Shown here: positions 32,674 to 32,729 of the stretch, in pieces
Layout: each line of letters opens with the position of its first letter
Position numbering within the stretch: the first letter of the stretch is position 1
Assembly (NCBI GenBank): GCA_034440455.1
Contig: JAWXCB010000088.1
Coordinates: 1 to 32,729, forward strand
DNA length: 32,729 bases
Origin: JAWXCB01 sp034440455
Lineage (GTDB): Bacteria > Bacteroidota > Bacteroidia > Chitinophagales > CAIOSU01
Direction: 5' to 3'
The notes under the pieces: model-generated
What the model was told of the DNA's origin: nothing
Seen by the model: the letters and a program-made list of their open reading frames with translations, nothing else
The model's database searches: none
Program-made: the position numbers and the translations under genes

Positions 32674-32720
32674 TTCTTTTAAAAGAAGAACCCCAGAGAG
32701 TGAAAGTCTCTCCACGCGGG
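32674..32720. other. Palindromes at the right edge of the window
   Basis: TTCTTTTAAAAGAA (32674-32687) is a perfect 14-bp palindrome. CCCCAGAGAG, 7 nt, CTCTC, 4 nt, CGGGG (32691-32720) forms an interrupted hairpin. The sequence is cut by the window end, so the element cannot be classified. Confidence 0.35.
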
Positions 32721-32729
32721 GACTAAAGC

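Noticed and set aside
1..32729. rRNA, tRNA or transposase genes
   Set aside because: No conserved tRNA arms, rRNA segments or transposase motifs were recognised by eye on either strand; a covariance-model scan was not possible.

Overview
The window looks like chromosomal DNA of a Bacteroidota bacterium. Four things point there: several secreted proteins end in a type IX secretion (T9SS) C-terminal sorting domain; a lipocalin lipoprotein carries a Cys-Ser-Lys-Asp-Asp surface-export-like motif; the clearest promoters match the Bacteroidota -7 box TAnnTTTG; and intergenic DNA is full of short palindromic repeats. No rRNA, tRNA, phage or transposase gene was recognised.

Layout. 1-867 has no gene but holds five consecutive hairpins and dispersed repeats. 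868-5250 is a giant secreted modular protein (DUF5060, glycosidase-like barrel, SprB repeat, Cys-rich repeats, T9SS domain). A nested palindromic element follows, then a probable operon of a COQ7-like diiron protein and a CrtI/retinol-saturase-like oxidoreductase (5537-7855). 7.9-13.4 kb is repeat-rich accessory DNA: a secreted type-B carboxylesterase, a lipocalin, an fn3-like protein preceded by a 42-bp tandem repeat, an unknown protein with a broken paralogue, and four copies of a ~120-bp palindromic element. 13.4-18.0 kb is a minus-strand pair of T9SS beta-propeller/fn3 proteins; the upstream one is frameshifted just after its signal peptide. 18.3-19.0 kb is an intact PIN toxin/DUF6364 antitoxin pair and 19.2-20.8 kb an aldehyde dehydrogenase.

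21-24.5 kb is a defence/addiction island: an unrecognised gene overlapping a PIN-domain gene, then two antitoxin/ParE cassettes separated by a ~50-bp direct repeat, then a YdeI-family gene. Both ParE genes and the YdeI gene carry in-frame stop codons. 24.5-30.5 kb is the housekeeping gltB-gltD glutamate synthase operon, fully intact. 30.6-31.3 kb is an MNT/HEPN toxin-antitoxin pair, again broken by a frameshift and in-frame stops, followed by an orphan T9SS C-terminus, a terminator, a lipoprotein gene and a large inverted repeat.

The most striking pattern is that small addiction-type and accessory genes are repeatedly broken by single-base nonsense changes involving all three stop codons, while long housekeeping genes beside them are unbroken. 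The toxin-antitoxin cassettes bounded by direct repeats, the hairpin-bearing 42-bp array and the new-looking PIN two-gene module are the best candidates for undescribed biology. All family assignments come from motif recognition by eye; no database search was run.
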